From Pseudoduganella sp. (GTDB lineage: Bacteria > Pseudomonadota > Gammaproteobacteria > Burkholderiales > Burkholderiaceae_D): a stretch of DNA of 64,000 bases. Of the stretch, positions 25,984 to 35,480 are shown one piece after another. Where the stretch lies: positions 28,229 to 92,228 of the forward strand of contig JAJTCO010000009.1 in NCBI GenBank assembly GCA_021323265.1, given 5' to 3'. The position numbers were made by a program, and so were the translations under genes. Each line of letters starts with the position of its first letter. Positions within the stretch are counted from its first letter, which is position 1. The notes below the pieces were generated by a model that worked only from the letters and a program-made list of their open reading frames with translations, did not search any database and was not told the origin of the DNA.

Positions 25984-28900
25984 GGCTGCGGGTTCCATCC
26001 TTTTCCATTGTCATACTGTGCAAATACCTTGGCGCGGCTATCGTAGCGCGCGGCGTCGCCGGTGGACAGCAGGCGCCCGCCGCGCCGCCGCGACAGGTCG
26101 AGGGGCGCTCCGGCGAGATCCATGCTGCCCGCTTCTTCCCAACCCCGGCCGCCGCGCGGCTCCCCGCTCCAGCCCAGGGCGCCCACGTGCGGCCCGATGC
26201 GGCAATTGATGTAGCGCACGTTGTCCCACGCCGTCGCCACGCCGGGCCGCGCCAGCGTAGTGGCGCCGGCTGGCACATCGTTGCCGGCCGGGCCGGGACC
26301 ATGCGTCAGGCGGCTGTTGAGGAAAACGAAGCCCGGATCGTCCTCGGCCACGGTACGCGCCTGCACCAGATAGCCGCCGCTGGCGCGATTGGCACTGTCG
26401 CCCACGGAGCGGATTTCCGATTCCTCGAACAGGGCCGCACGGTTATAGCCCCAGATGAAGTCGACGTTGCCGGCCACCAGGCTGCGGTAGATCCAGGCGT
26501 AGCCTTTGAGCTGCAGCGTGTCCTGCTCGCTGAGAAAATCCACGTGGCGCGCAATGAAGCGCCCTTCGCTGTTGAAGTACAGCGCTTCGGCCTGGGCGCC
26601 GATGGTCTTGCTGCGCCAGGTGGTATTGGCCAGGGTAAGCGTGTCCAGGCGCAGCAGGTCGGCATCCTCCACCAGCAGGACCGAGCGGCCGCCGCCGGCG
26701 CCGGGCGCCATGGCTGCCTGGCCGGCCCCGCTGCCCGGATTGATGCCGTCGCTGTTCTCGGCGGCGATGACGGCGCCGCTGCGCGAGTCGCCCAGCAGCG
26801 TGACGCGGTCCTTGCCGCGCAGGTAAAGCAGGCCCTCGTGGCGGCCGTTGGCAACGCGGATCGTCACCGGCTGCGCGCGCTCCATATGCTGCATGGCGTG
26901 GTTCAGCGCACCCTGCACCGTGCGGAAGTCGGCCTTGCCGCTGGCGGCCACGCGCAGCAGCGCCGATTGCGGTGGGCGCTCACGCGTGCGGAAAGTCCAG
27001 CCTGCCGCCTTGCCGATGCCATCGAACGGCAGGCCGCCCAGCGTGGCGCCGGTAAAGGCGTGGCCGTCCACCAGCACGTAGTAGTCGGTCCCGTAGGCCA
27101 GCTTGCCGTCGTGCGGGCGGATGGTGACGGTCGCGCCGTCGGCGCTGATGGCCCGGTAGCGCACGACGCGTTTCACGCCGTCGCGCGTGGCGCCGATTTC
27201 ATCGAGCTCCATGCCGGGACGAATCACGTCGACCGTCGCGCCGTCGCTGGCCCGCACGATGCGAACCGAACCCGTGGCGCCCAGTTGCGGCGCCTGGTCG
27301 AACCGCAGTTGCAAGCGCGTGTCGACTGCCACGTCGCGCGCGCGCGCTGCCGGCTGCACGGCACGCGCCAGCGGGTATCTGCGCGCCGAGACAGCGAAGG
27401 CAGGGCCGACCTCCAGCGCCAGGGTGACTGCGACGTTCGGGTCTTCCGCGCTGGCCAGGGTGACGGCAGCCTTGCCTGGGGCACGCGGCGACAGCACCAG
27501 CTCGTCCCCTTCCACGCTGGCGGCCGCCACGGACGGATCGCTTGACACGGCGTCGAAGCGCACGGCGCGCAGGCCGGTGCGCGCCACGGCGCGCACCGCA
27601 TGGCGTTGGACGGGATCGCCCGCCTGCAGCGACAGATGGCGGTGGCGGTGCACCAGTCCGATGCTGGTCGGCGGCTGGGCGACGTCGCCGGCGCGCAAGC
27701 CGCCGATCTCGAAACGTCCGCCCTGCGCCAGCACGCCGATGCGCGGCGGCAGCGGGTTCGGCGCGTCGACCCCGATCAGGCGCGTGCCGTTCAGGTAGGC
27801 GGTCAGGGCCGCACCGTCGACGTCCAGGCGCACCGTATAGAAGCTGTTGCCGGGCGCCGGTTCGGTGCGCACCTGTTTCAGGTATTCCGGCTTGCCGTCG
27901 ACCATGCGCACGATGTTGACCGCCACCTTGCCCCCGCCGGGGGCCACGTCCAGCCCGAAGCCGAGCCAGTTGCGTTCGTCTGCATAACGCGCCACCACGT
28001 ATCCCTGCCCTGCGGCACCGGGCGCCGCACGCAGCCTGGCCTCGACGTAATAGGCGCCGGTGGTGGCGGCCGCCGTTTCCTGCGCCGGCACCAGCGCCAC
28101 CCCATCCCCCGGCGTCGCCTGCCAGGCCTGGGCGCGGCACCATGCGGCGCCGCCGGCGCAGGCCGCGCCCTCGCCTACCCTGACCAGCCGCAGCGCCATG
28201 TAAGGTCGGCCGGGCAGCGCGATGCTGCGCCCTTCGCTGTCGGCGAAGTTGTACGCATCCCGCTTGCGCATCTCGAAGGTGCCGGGCACCGGCGTGACGG
28301 TCATGTTCCAGGTGTCGATCACCTCCGCCCGGAACCTGGCGCCATCGGTCAAACCCTTGTTGTGCAGGACCACCGGCCAGCTGGTTGGCACCTCGCGGCC
28401 GAAGTACCCGAGGTAGTACTGGCCCTGCCGCCCCGCGAACGGGAAGCCCTGCCACTTGTCGATCGGCTCCAGACCCTGGGCCGGGCTCTCGGCCAGGATC
28501 TTGCGGAAGAATTCCAGCCGTGCCGGGCTTTGTCCGCGCAGCACGCCCCCTTTGGCCCACCACACCACCTGGTCCGGCGAGCGGTAGGTTTCGCCATGGC
28601 CCACGTAGGTGCCTGCAATGGCACCTTGCCAGAAGCGCAGCACCATCTCCTGCGGCGAGAGCTGGCCCCAGCGCTGCGGGAAGTCGCCCTCGTATTTCAC
28701 CTCGTCATACACCACTGGCTTGTTGTACACGTCGCGCAGCAGCACGGCGCGCTCGTAGTCCGTCGCCAGCGAACCGCTTTGCACGCTCACATGCGTGACC
28801 CAGGGCTTGCTGTGGTTGTAGAACTGGAAGGCGTTGTGGATCGAGCGCAGGTGCTGGTACGGATCGTTCTCCTGCACCAGCTGGAAGTAGCGGTCCCAGT

Positions 28901-29726
28901 CGGCCATCGACTTCGACTTGATGAAATCGAATTCGTTGGCCATCGACCACCACACATTGCGGTAGGCCGCCAGGCGCGCCACGACGTAGCGCAGGTAGCG
29001 CTCGTTGGCCTCGGCCGGCATGGCGTCAAAGCCCCAATGTCCCTTGTCGTAGGGATGGAACAGGATGATGTCGGCCTCGATGCCAAGTGCGCGAAGCTGG
29101 CCGACGCGCTGCTCCAGGTTGCGGAAGAAGGCCGGGTTGAAGCGGCTGAAATCCCACTGCGACGGCGCCTTGCCTTCGAAGGGGTACAGCGGCGGCTCGT
29201 TTCGATTGAATTCGTAGCGCTTGGGGAAAACGCCCATGCGGATCTTGTTGAACGGCGCTGCCGCCAGCGTGCGCAGGGTCTGCTCCTGCAGCGCCGCCGA
29301 CTGGCTGGTCCAGGCGTAAGCGGTGGTGCCAACCTGCCAGTAAGGCGTGCCGTCGGCGTATGCGAAATGCCAGATATTGCGCACCCGCACCGGGCCGCGG
29401 TTGCCCGGCTTGGGCGCCACGGCCTGGATCTTCCCGGTCCTGCCGGCCAGACCGCTGCGGTTGCTGCGCGTTTCGTACTCCCAGGTGCCGACGGCGTCCG
29501 GCATGAAGCGGATCTTGTACTTGCCGTCGCCGTCGTAGAAACCTGCCACCTGCACGCTGCGCTGCCCTTGCCGGAACGTGGCCGACAGCTGCACGTCCAC
29601 GAAGGGATTGCCTTCCCCGGGGCCGGCCAGCTCGATCTCGGCCGTGCCCCATTGTTCGACAGGGTCGGCATGCGCTGCCGCCGGCAGCAGCAGGACGCAA
29701 GCGAGCAGCAGATAGCGCAGCAGCAT
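25980..29726 (-). CDS. multi-domain fusion: apiosidase-like hydrolase, sandwich domain, two Ig-like domains, pectin methylesterase
   Basis: A 1248-residue exported protein. Signal peptide about 1-21. Residues 22-520 repeat the DUF5060-DUF4038-DUF5605 architecture of the gene at 22595, with the same candidate acids ([17 protein letters not shown]). About 525-690 is a LamG/concanavalin-like sandwich ([40 protein letters not shown]). About 700-785 is a bacterial Ig-like domain and 790-915 another of the SbsA type. From about 918 to the end is a CE8 pectin methylesterase: [19 protein letters not shown], nucleophile Asp in [10 protein letters not shown] near 1089, YLVQART, and Arg in [10 protein letters not shown]. 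It is translationally coupled to the TonB receptor and GH28. Confidence 0.85.
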   Translation of the reverse strand: MLLRYLLLACVLLLPAAAHADPVEQWGTAEIELAGPGEGNPFVDVQLSATFRQGQRSVQVAGFYDGDGKYKIRFMPDAVGTWEYETRSNRSGLAGRTGKIQAVAPKPGNRGPVRVRNIWHFAYADGTPYWQVGTTAYAWTSQSAALQEQTLRTLAAAPFNKIRMGVFPKRYEFNRNEPPLYPFEGKAPSQWDFSRFNPAFFRNLEQRVGQLRALGIEADIILFHPYDKGHWGFDAMPAEANERYLRYVVARLAAYRNVWWSMANEFDFIKSKSMADWDRYFQLVQENDPYQHLRSIHNAFQFYNHSKPWVTHVSVQSGSLATDYERAVLLRDVYNKPVVYDEVKYEGDFPQRWGQLSPQEMVLRFWQGAIAGTYVGHGETYRSPDQVVWWAKGGVLRGQSPARLEFFRKILAESPAQGLEPIDKWQGFPFAGRQGQYYLGYFGREVPTSWPVVLHNKGLTDGARFRAEVIDTWNMTVTPVPGTFEMRKRDAYNFADSEGRSIALPGRPYMALRLVRVGEGAACAGGAAWCRAQAWQATPGDGVALVPAQETAAATTGAYYVEARLRAAPGAAGQGYVVARYADERNWLGFGLDVAPGGGKVAVNIVRMVDGKPEYLKQVRTEPAPGNSFYTVRLDVDGAALTAYLNGTRLIGVDAPNPLPPRIGVLAQGGRFEIGGLRAGDVAQPPTSIGLVHRHRHLSLQAGDPVQRHAVRAVARTGLRAVRFDAVSSDPSVAAASVEGDELVLSPRAPGKAAVTLASAEDPNVAVTLALEVGPAFAVSARRYPLARAVQPAARARDVAVDTRLQLRFDQAPQLGATGSVRIVRASDGATVDVIRPGMELDEIGATRDGVKRVVRYRAISADGATVTIRPHDGKLAYGTDYYVLVDGHAFTGATLGGLPFDGIGKAAGWTFRTRERPPQSALLRVAASGKADFRTVQGALNHAMQHMERAQPVTIRVANGRHEGLLYLRGKDRVTLLGDSRSGAVIAAENSDGINPGSGAGQAAMAPGAGGGRSVLLVEDADLLRLDTLTLANTTWRSKTIGAQAEALYFNSEGRFIARHVDFLSEQDTLQLKGYAWIYRSLVAGNVDFIWGYNRAALFEESEIRSVGDSANRASGGYLVQARTVAEDDPGFVFLNSRLTHGPGPAGNDVPAGATTLARPGVATAWDNVRYINCRIGPHVGALGWSGEPRGGRGWEEAGSMDLAGAPLDLSRRRGGRLLSTGDAARYDSRAKVFAQYDNGKGWNPQP

Positions 29727-29727
29727 C

Positions 29728-32634
29728 TTAGAACTTGTACTCCAGCGACAGGCGGTACACGCGGCCCAGCATATCCGCCTGCGACGTCAGGTAACCGCCG
29801 CTGTAGGTGCTGTTGGACGTCAGCGATGGCCATTCTTCGGTCAGGTTGTTGATGCCGAAGCCGAGCACCATGTTCTTGATACCGGTGTAGCGCATGTTCA
29901 GGTTGTACTGCTGGTAGGCGTCCACCTCGGTCAGGGTCGAACCGACGCGCGGGGTGACATCGGTCACGCCGGAATTATAGCGGTGCGACAGCGTCGCGCC
30001 CCATGCGCCGGTGGTGTAGGTGAATGCCGCGGTGTGCTTCCAGCGCGGGTTGACCTGCGGCAGGCCTGCCAGGCCGGAGTTCGGACCGGCACCGCCGTAG
30101 CGCCCATCGTTGGTGATGATGCCGACGTTGCTCAGCCAAGGGCCGTTCTTCTCGGACTGGAACTCATACTTGTCCATATAGGTGCCATCGAGCTTCACGT
30201 CGAAGCTGCCGAAGCTGGTTTTCGGGAAGCGGTAGCTCGCCGACAGGTCCAGGCCGCGGATGCGGGTCTGGCCGCGGTTGGCCTGGCTCGCCACGATGTG
30301 GTCGATGGTACCGTCGGCGTTGCGCACGAAGTTTACTTCGTACTTGGCCGGGTTCTGCTGGATCTCCGCGATGGTCACGGCGCCCAGTACGTCGCGCAGC
30401 TTCAGGCCCCAGTAATCGACAGTGATCGACAGATCCTTCACCGGCTCCAGTGCGAAGCCGAACGAGAAGCCACGCGATTTTTCCGGCTTCAGGAAGTCGT
30501 TGTTGGGCGACTTGGTCCAGTAGTTGGTGGCCACGTTGCACACCTGGTCGAAGGTATAGCCCGGCTTCGGCGTGCCGGTGCCTGCCTCCAGCGGCTGCGA
30601 GCTAGGGCACAGGACCGGGTCGTCCATCACCTGGTTACGCACTTCCGGCGTCGGGTTCTGGATATCGATGATCGACGGCGCGCGGAAGCCGGTGTTCACA
30701 TTACCGCGCAAGACCAGCTGCTGCATCGGCTGCCAGCGGGCCGCCAGCTTGGGATTGATGGTGGTCTGTTTCAGGTCGCTGTAACGGTCGGCACGCACGG
30801 CGCCATTCAGCAGGAAGCTGCTGGTGATGGGCGCTTCGGCCTCCATCAACAGCGAGGAAATGGTGCGGTGGATCTTCTTCGCCACGCCCTGCGGGGTTTC
30901 GCCCACCAGGTCAGAGCGCACCACGTTGCCGGCGGCGTCGATGTTGTAGCTGCCGTCAGCCTTCTTCAGCACGTAGTCCAGCGGCGCATCGAACGTCTGC
31001 GCGCCGTCGCGGCGCAGCTCGCCCGACACGGCCAGGGTCAGCGTGCCGCCCGGCAGTTCCCACAGTCCCTTGGACAAGGTCACGTCGACGCTCTGGTTGA
31101 AAGCCTTGTTCAGGCGATAGGTATAGTCTTCCGCCTGGATGCTCTTCAGGTACTCCTGGCCGGCCGCGTCCTGCAGGCCGAACGGGTTCAGGATGCCGTT
31201 GTTGAAGCCTTCCTGCGCCTTGGTGTAGAGGATGTAGCCCTCGCCGACGCGGGTGTCGCGCTTGGATTCGCCGTAGTTCAGGCCCGCGCGGTAATCCCAG
31301 CCCAGCACCTCGCCTTCGGCCGTCAGCACGATGCGGTCGTTGATCTGCTCGTCGTTGCGGTAGGCCGGACCAAGTTCGGCGGGTCCCCACTGGAAGTAGA
31401 TGGTCCGGTTGTTCATGTTCAGGTCACTGACCGCGCCAGGCGTCTTGCTCGGGTCGATATACATGGACGGCGTGTTGCTGCCCGTGTTCTCGCCCACCAC
31501 CTTGACGCCCGGCGTGATGCCCTTGCCCGGGTAGTACTTGCTGCTGGCCGGCAGCGAATACGTGGTGAACGGTTGCGTGGAGCCCGGCACCTGCATGCCG
31601 CGGTATTTCTTCACGGTGTACTCCGAGTGCAGCACGTCCAGGTCGACCTTGTGGCCGCCCGAGAGGTTCATGCTGGCACGGCCGCTGACGGTGGTGATCT
31701 CGCTGCCGTCGCTGACGGCGTTCCAGAACAGGGGATTGCGCACGCAGCCCGGCGCGTAGACCGGCGTGGCGGCGGCGCTGTTGTTGCCCAGGGTGGGCGT
31801 CGAATATGGCGCCAGGCAACCGCTGGCGAAGGTCGGGTTGTAGTTGGAGTTGGCGTTGCGCGCGAAGCCGAAGTTGGCAGTCGGCGTCGGGTTGCGCGCA
31901 TCGGGCGTGATGCCAAGGCCCAGCGTGCGCAGGATGGCCGGGTCGTGCTGCCCCGGACGGTCGCCCTGGAACAGCGCGTCCTTCTTCTGGTGCTCCACCG
32001 CGATGTAGGCGTTCCAGCCGTCGCGCGACAGGTTGCCGCTGCCGAACATGGCGCCGATGCTCTTGCTGTCGCCGCCCCCCTCCTGGGTCGGCGCGTATTC
32101 GGCCTTGATGTCGGCGCCCTCGAAGCCGCGCTTGGTCCAGAAGTTCTGCACGCCGCCGATGGCGTCCGCACCGTAGATGGAGGCTGCGCCGCCGTTCAGG
32201 GTTTCCACCCGGTCCAGCGAAATGCGCGGGATGACGTTGACCGAGACGTACTGGTCCTGCAACGGCTCGTTGGCCAGGCGGCGGCCATTGAGCAGGGTCA
32301 GGGTCCGCATCGGACCCAGGCCGCGCAGGTTGATCATCGGGCCGGCCGCGCCGGTGTTGGTGCCGAGGGACAGCGACTGCGGCATTTCCAGCACCAGGTC
32401 CTTGAGCTCCGTATGGCCGCGCGCCTCCAGTTCCGCCGCCTTGATGGTGACCAGCGGGGTGGCACCTTCGTTCGCCACGCGGCGGATCAGGGAACCGGTC
32501 ACCACTACCGACGCCACCGGTTCATTTGCCGCTGCGGCTTGCGCGGCAGCCTGGTTGGACATCTGCAGCACGGCCAGGGCGACCGAGGCGGCCAGCACTG
32601 CGCGTTGGGTTTGAGGGCCAGCAAGGTAATTCAT
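29728..32634 (-). CDS. TonB-dependent outer-membrane receptor of the pectin locus
   Basis: This 968-residue receptor has a Sec signal peptide ending near AAAQAAAA and a plug beginning [13 protein letters not shown], the TonB-interacting box of the Xanthomonas/Caulobacter CUT-type receptors. The plug has [35 protein letters not shown] and [15 protein letters not shown]; the barrel ends with [10 protein letters not shown], an aromatic C-terminus. GGAGGAG lies 4 bases before the ATG. It is the first gene of the leftward operon with pectin enzymes, so transport of oligogalacturonides or RG fragments is likely. No SusD-like lipoprotein is present, as is usual in Proteobacteria. Confidence 0.88.
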   Translation of the reverse strand: MNYLAGPQTQRAVLAASVALAVLQMSNQAAAQAAAANEPVASVVVTGSLIRRVANEGATPLVTIKAAELEARGHTELKDLVLEMPQSLSLGTNTGAAGPMINLRGLGPMRTLTLLNGRRLANEPLQDQYVSVNVIPRISLDRVETLNGGAASIYGADAIGGVQNFWTKRGFEGADIKAEYAPTQEGGGDSKSIGAMFGSGNLSRDGWNAYIAVEHQKKDALFQGDRPGQHDPAILRTLGLGITPDARNPTPTANFGFARNANSNYNPTFASGCLAPYSTPTLGNNSAAATPVYAPGCVRNPLFWNAVSDGSEITTVSGRASMNLSGGHKVDLDVLHSEYTVKKYRGMQVPGSTQPFTTYSLPASSKYYPGKGITPGVKVVGENTGSNTPSMYIDPSKTPGAVSDLNMNNRTIYFQWGPAELGPAYRNDEQINDRIVLTAEGEVLGWDYRAGLNYGESKRDTRVGEGYILYTKAQEGFNNGILNPFGLQDAAGQEYLKSIQAEDYTYRLNKAFNQSVDVTLSKGLWELPGGTLTLAVSGELRRDGAQTFDAPLDYVLKKADGSYNIDAAGNVVRSDLVGETPQGVAKKIHRTISSLLMEAEAPITSSFLLNGAVRADRYSDLKQTTINPKLAARWQPMQQLVLRGNVNTGFRAPSIIDIQNPTPEVRNQVMDDPVLCPSSQPLEAGTGTPKPGYTFDQVCNVATNYWTKSPNNDFLKPEKSRGFSFGFALEPVKDLSITVDYWGLKLRDVLGAVTIAEIQQNPAKYEVNFVRNADGTIDHIVASQANRGQTRIRGLDLSASYRFPKTSFGSFDVKLDGTYMDKYEFQSEKNGPWLSNVGIITNDGRYGGAGPNSGLAGLPQVNPRWKHTAAFTYTTGAWGATLSHRYNSGVTDVTPRVGSTLTEVDAYQQYNLNMRYTGIKNMVLGFGINNLTEEWPSLTSNSTYSGGYLTSQADMLGRVYRLSLEYKF

Positions 32635-32672
32635 GAGTCTCCTCCATGTGTGCGATCAAATTGGCTCGATCG

Positions 32673-32678
32673 ATTTTA
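32673..32678 (-). promoter_or_regulatory. putative -10 of the leftward pectin operon
   Basis: On the minus strand TAAAAT (5/6 match) lies about 38 bases upstream of the receptor start. The -35 area is poor and is covered by the operator-like site at 32699-32716, with another at 32684-32694 between them, as expected of a repressed promoter. Confidence 0.35.
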
Positions 32679-32683
32679 GATTT

Positions 32684-32694
32684 TGGTATAACCA
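32684..32694. promoter_or_regulatory. operator-like site 1 of the pectin regulator
   Basis: TGGTATAACCA is a palindrome with TGGT and ACCA arms. FadR-subfamily regulators of uronate metabolism such as UxuR and ExuR bind TTGGTATACCAA-like sequences, so it fits the neighbouring regulator. It lies between the -10 and -35 of the leftward promoter. Confidence 0.5.
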
Positions 32695-32698
32695 CAGA

Positions 32699-32716
32699 CT
32701 AAAGTGGTTAGGCCAA
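32699..32716 (+). promoter_or_regulatory. operator-like site 2 of the pectin regulator
   Basis: CTAAAGTGGTTAGGCCAA contains TGGTTAGGCCA. It matches the reverse complement of site 3 in 17 of 18 bases, so the two are inverted copies. Placed over the -35 region of the leftward operon. Confidence 0.6.
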
Positions 32717-32772
32717 TTTCACAAGCAAAAATTCCGGCATGCTGCAAAAAAGCCACTTTTGGCCAGTCCAGA

Positions 32773-32801
32773 TTGTAGTTTTGGCCTGACCACTTTAGAA
32801 T
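32773..32801 (+). promoter_or_regulatory. promoter of the FadR-type regulator, likely leaderless
   Basis: TTGTAG (32773-32778) and TAGAAT (32796-32801) are 17 bases apart. The expected transcription start falls at or next to the ATG at 32809, so the message would have no leader. Confidence 0.45.
32781..32798 (-). promoter_or_regulatory. operator-like site 3 of the pectin regulator
   Basis: TTGGCCTGACCACTTTAG is the inverted copy of site 2. It covers the spacer and -10 of the regulator's own promoter, so autorepression is expected. Centre-to-centre distance to site 2 is about 82 bases, compatible with looping or independent binding. Confidence 0.6.
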
Positions 32802-32808
32802 GACCCGC

Positions 32809-33468
32809 ATGGAGACCAGGCTATACAAACAGGTGGCGGAGAAGATCCAGGCGATGATTGCCGCCGAAGGCTATCGCAACGGCGATCGCCTGCCGTCCGA
32901 ACGCGAGCTGTCGGCCAAGCTGGCCGTCAGCCGCGCCTCGCTGCGCGAGGGGCTGATCGCGCTGGAGCTGACGGGCGTGGTGGAGGTGCGCAGCAATTCC
33001 GGCGTCTATCTCAGCGAACGCCCCGGCCCCTCGCCCACCCTGCCCGAAACCGGCCCCGGGCCATTCGAAGTGCTCTCGGCGCGGCGCGTGATCGAATCGG
33101 AGATCGCCGCCATCGCCGCGCAGGTGGCCACCGACCGTGCCATCGATGCCATCCTCGTCGCGGTGGAGGCCATGGAACGCAACCACGACGACGTCGCCAC
33201 CAACGAGCTGGCCGACCGCAACTTCCACATGGCCATCGCCAACGCCACCGGCAACAGTGCGCTGGTTGGCGTCATGAACCATTTATGGGACCAGCGCGGC
33301 CACCTGTGGCACCGCCTGAAGGAACACTTCCAGACCGAGGAGCTGCGCAAGGAAACCCTGGGCGACCACCGCGCCATCCTGCAGGCCATCGCCAGCCACG
33401 ACCCCGCGGCTGCGCGCAAGGCCATGCGCGTGCACCTCGGACGCGTAACCCGCACCTTCTCGGCATGA
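32809..33468 (+). CDS. FadR-subfamily GntR transcription regulator of the pectin locus
   Basis: A 219-residue cytoplasmic repressor: winged helix in residues about 4-70 (LYKQVAEKIQAMI, GDRLPSERELSAKLAVSRASLREGL) and a C-terminal FCD ligand domain with the metal-binding histidines in NFHMAIA, DHRAIL and MRVHLG. The FCD ligand in this family is often a uronate or related acid. The ATG at 32809 is preferred to 32800, because the latter overlaps a TAGAAT -10 box; no Shine-Dalgarno site serves either. It is divergent from the receptor operon, with operator-like sites between, and 53 bases upstream of a GH28 gene. Confidence 0.85.
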   Translation: METRLYKQVAEKIQAMIAAEGYRNGDRLPSERELSAKLAVSRASLREGLIALELTGVVEVRSNSGVYLSERPGPSPTLPETGPGPFEVLSARRVIESEIAAIAAQVATDRAIDAILVAVEAMERNHDDVATNELADRNFHMAIANATGNSALVGVMNHLWDQRGHLWHRLKEHFQTEELRKETLGDHRAILQAIASHDPAAARKAMRVHLGRVTRTFSA

Positions 33469-33520
33469 CGCCGCCCCACGTCATGGCACACTTCACGCAC
33501 GTAGCATTAGGAGAATCGAT

Positions 33521-35395
33521 TTGAACGCATCCCGCCAACTGCGCCGCCGCAGCCTGCTGCAAGCCGGCGCCGCCGCCCTCCTCGCACCGCAATGGCTGCC
33601 TGCCCTGGCCGCCGCGGCGAGCGCCAAGCCGGCCGGCGCCGCCGCGCGCCGCGCCGCCTGGCGCCGCGCCGACGCCATCGTCGCCAGGCTGCGCGTTCCC
33701 ATCAACTTCCCCAAGCGCGACTTCCTGGTGACCGAGTTCGGTGCGCAGCCGTGCCAGACCAGGCAGGTCAAGGCCTGGGTCACCCACGACGACCAGGAAA
33801 TGATCCCGACCCAGGCTGACGGCGCGCACGACTGCTACGCCGGTTTCCGGGCCGCCATCGAAGCCTGCGCCGCGGCCGGCGGCGGCCGCGTGGTGATCCC
33901 GAAAGGCTACTGGTACTGCGCCGGCCCGATCGTACTGCGCTCCAACGTGCACGTGCACCTGAAGGCAGGCGCCCACATCCTCTTCTCGCAATACCCCGAC
34001 GACTACGCCCGTCATGGCGACTTCGATTGCGGCCCCAAGGGCAAGCTCACGCTCTCGCGCTGGCAAAGCAACGATTGCCTGAACTACTCGCCAATGATCT
34101 ACGCGCTCAACGCAAGGAATATCGCGCTTACCGGCGAAGACTGGAGCAGCAAGCTCGATGGCCAGGGCGGCGTGCCCTTCAACGAAGCGGGCGACTGCTG
34201 GTGGTCGTGGAAAGGCAGGAACCGCACCATGAACGCGGTCTCGCAGACCAGCGCGCCCGGCTACAAGGAAGGCCAGCCGACCCAGGTCGTGCCCAACCCG
34301 CTGAACAAGCCGCTGGGCGAAGTCGCCCCCGGCCTGAGCGCCGCCCAGCGCAAGCTCATCGAAGGCGAAGGCGACAAATGGCGCGCCGACGAGCGCTACC
34401 TGCCGGCCCTGTCCGAAGCCGGCGTGCCGCTGGAACAGCGCGCCTTCGGCAAAGGCCACTACCTGCGCCCGCCGATGATCCACTTCATCAACTGCACCAA
34501 CGTCCTGCTGCAGGGCTACCACGTGCAGAACACGCCGTTCTGGCAGCACCATCCGGTCAACTGCCGCAACCTCGTGATCAGCAAGGTGCACGCCGAAAGC
34601 CGCGGACCGAACAGCGACGGCTTCGACCCGGAAGCGTGCGACCACGTGCTGGTGGAAGGCTGCGTCTTCGATTCCGGCGACGACTGCATCGCCATCAAGG
34701 CGGGCAAGAACCGCGACATCCAGTACGGCCCCACGCGCAATATCGTGATCCAGGGCTGCACCATGCACAGCGGCCACGGCGCCGTCACGCTCGGCTCCGA
34801 AATGGCCGGCGGCATCGAGCACGTCTACGCGCGCGACCTGGTGTTCGAGAACGCGCACTGGGCGACCGACCCGCTGAACATCGCCATCCGCCTCAAGACC
34901 AATATGAACCGCGGCGGCTTCCTGCGCCACTTCTACGTCAAGAACGTGAAGATCCCCAACGGCGTACAGCTCACCCCATCGCACTATGCCCTGCTGCCCG
35001 GCTCTCCGATCGACACCAAGGGGCTGGCCACCGCCGCCGGTGCGGTGGTTTCCTTCGACTGCGACTACGCGCCGACCGCCGACAGCGTGCGCATCCGCCC
35101 GCCGGAAGTGTCGGACGTGCATATCGAAAACGTCGTCGTCGGCAACGTGGACAAGGGCGGCGTCAAGGGCTCCTGCTACCAGGCCATTGCCATCCTTGGG
35201 CCGGTGGCGAGCGACTACAACGGCCCGCAGCCGGCCCCGCCCATCCTGCCGGTGCGCCGCATCACGGTGACCAATTGCGACTTCGGCAATCCCAGCAACG
35301 CCGCCCAGCCGATCTGGCTGCACAACGTGGCCGACCTGCGCCTGGAGAACGTGACGATCAGCGGCAAGCGCATGGATACGACACTCAAGTCCTGA
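33521..35395 (+). CDS. second GH28 polygalacturonase-family hydrolase, Tat-exported
   Basis: This 624-residue enzyme starts at TTG 33521 with TAGGAG 7 bases upstream. A Tat signal (LRRRSLLQAGAAALL) is followed by the beta-helix with [38 protein letters not shown] and [16 protein letters not shown], so all GH28 catalytic residues are present. It is closely similar to the GH28 at 24160, suggesting duplication of the gene on each side of the regulator. It probably shares a transcript with the regulator. Different loops (for example WQHHPVNCRN versus [10 protein letters not shown]) may tune chain length or methylation preference. Confidence 0.87.
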   Translation: MNASRQLRRRSLLQAGAAALLAPQWLPALAAAASAKPAGAAARRAAWRRADAIVARLRVPINFPKRDFLVTEFGAQPCQTRQVKAWVTHDDQEMIPTQADGAHDCYAGFRAAIEACAAAGGGRVVIPKGYWYCAGPIVLRSNVHVHLKAGAHILFSQYPDDYARHGDFDCGPKGKLTLSRWQSNDCLNYSPMIYALNARNIALTGEDWSSKLDGQGGVPFNEAGDCWWSWKGRNRTMNAVSQTSAPGYKEGQPTQVVPNPLNKPLGEVAPGLSAAQRKLIEGEGDKWRADERYLPALSEAGVPLEQRAFGKGHYLRPPMIHFINCTNVLLQGYHVQNTPFWQHHPVNCRNLVISKVHAESRGPNSDGFDPEACDHVLVEGCVFDSGDDCIAIKAGKNRDIQYGPTRNIVIQGCTMHSGHGAVTLGSEMAGGIEHVYARDLVFENAHWATDPLNIAIRLKTNMNRGGFLRHFYVKNVKIPNGVQLTPSHYALLPGSPIDTKGLATAAGAVVSFDCDYAPTADSVRIRPPEVSDVHIENVVVGNVDKGGVKGSCYQAIAILGPVASDYNGPQPAPPILPVRRITVTNCDFGNPSNAAQPIWLHNVADLRLENVTISGKRMDTTLKS

Positions 35396-35430
35396 TGCGC
35401 CGTCAGGCGCGCCCCGATCGCCCAACTCTG

Positions 35431-35436
35431 TACAAT
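35431..35436 (+). promoter_or_regulatory. putative -10 of the hybrid kinase gene
   Basis: TACAAT matches 5 of 6 consensus positions and lies 44 bases before the kinase start, in the short gap after the GH28 gene. No good -35 is seen. Confidence 0.35.
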
Positions 35437-35480
35437 GCCATGACAAGCAACCGACAAGATCTTTTGAAGGAAGACGCAAC

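Noticed and set aside
29983..32679. 898-codon open frame on the plus strand over the pectin TonB receptor
   Set aside because: It is the complement of a well-supported receptor gene with signal peptide, plug and barrel; its translation has no known domain and is composed of the skewed residues expected from a GC-rich antisense frame.
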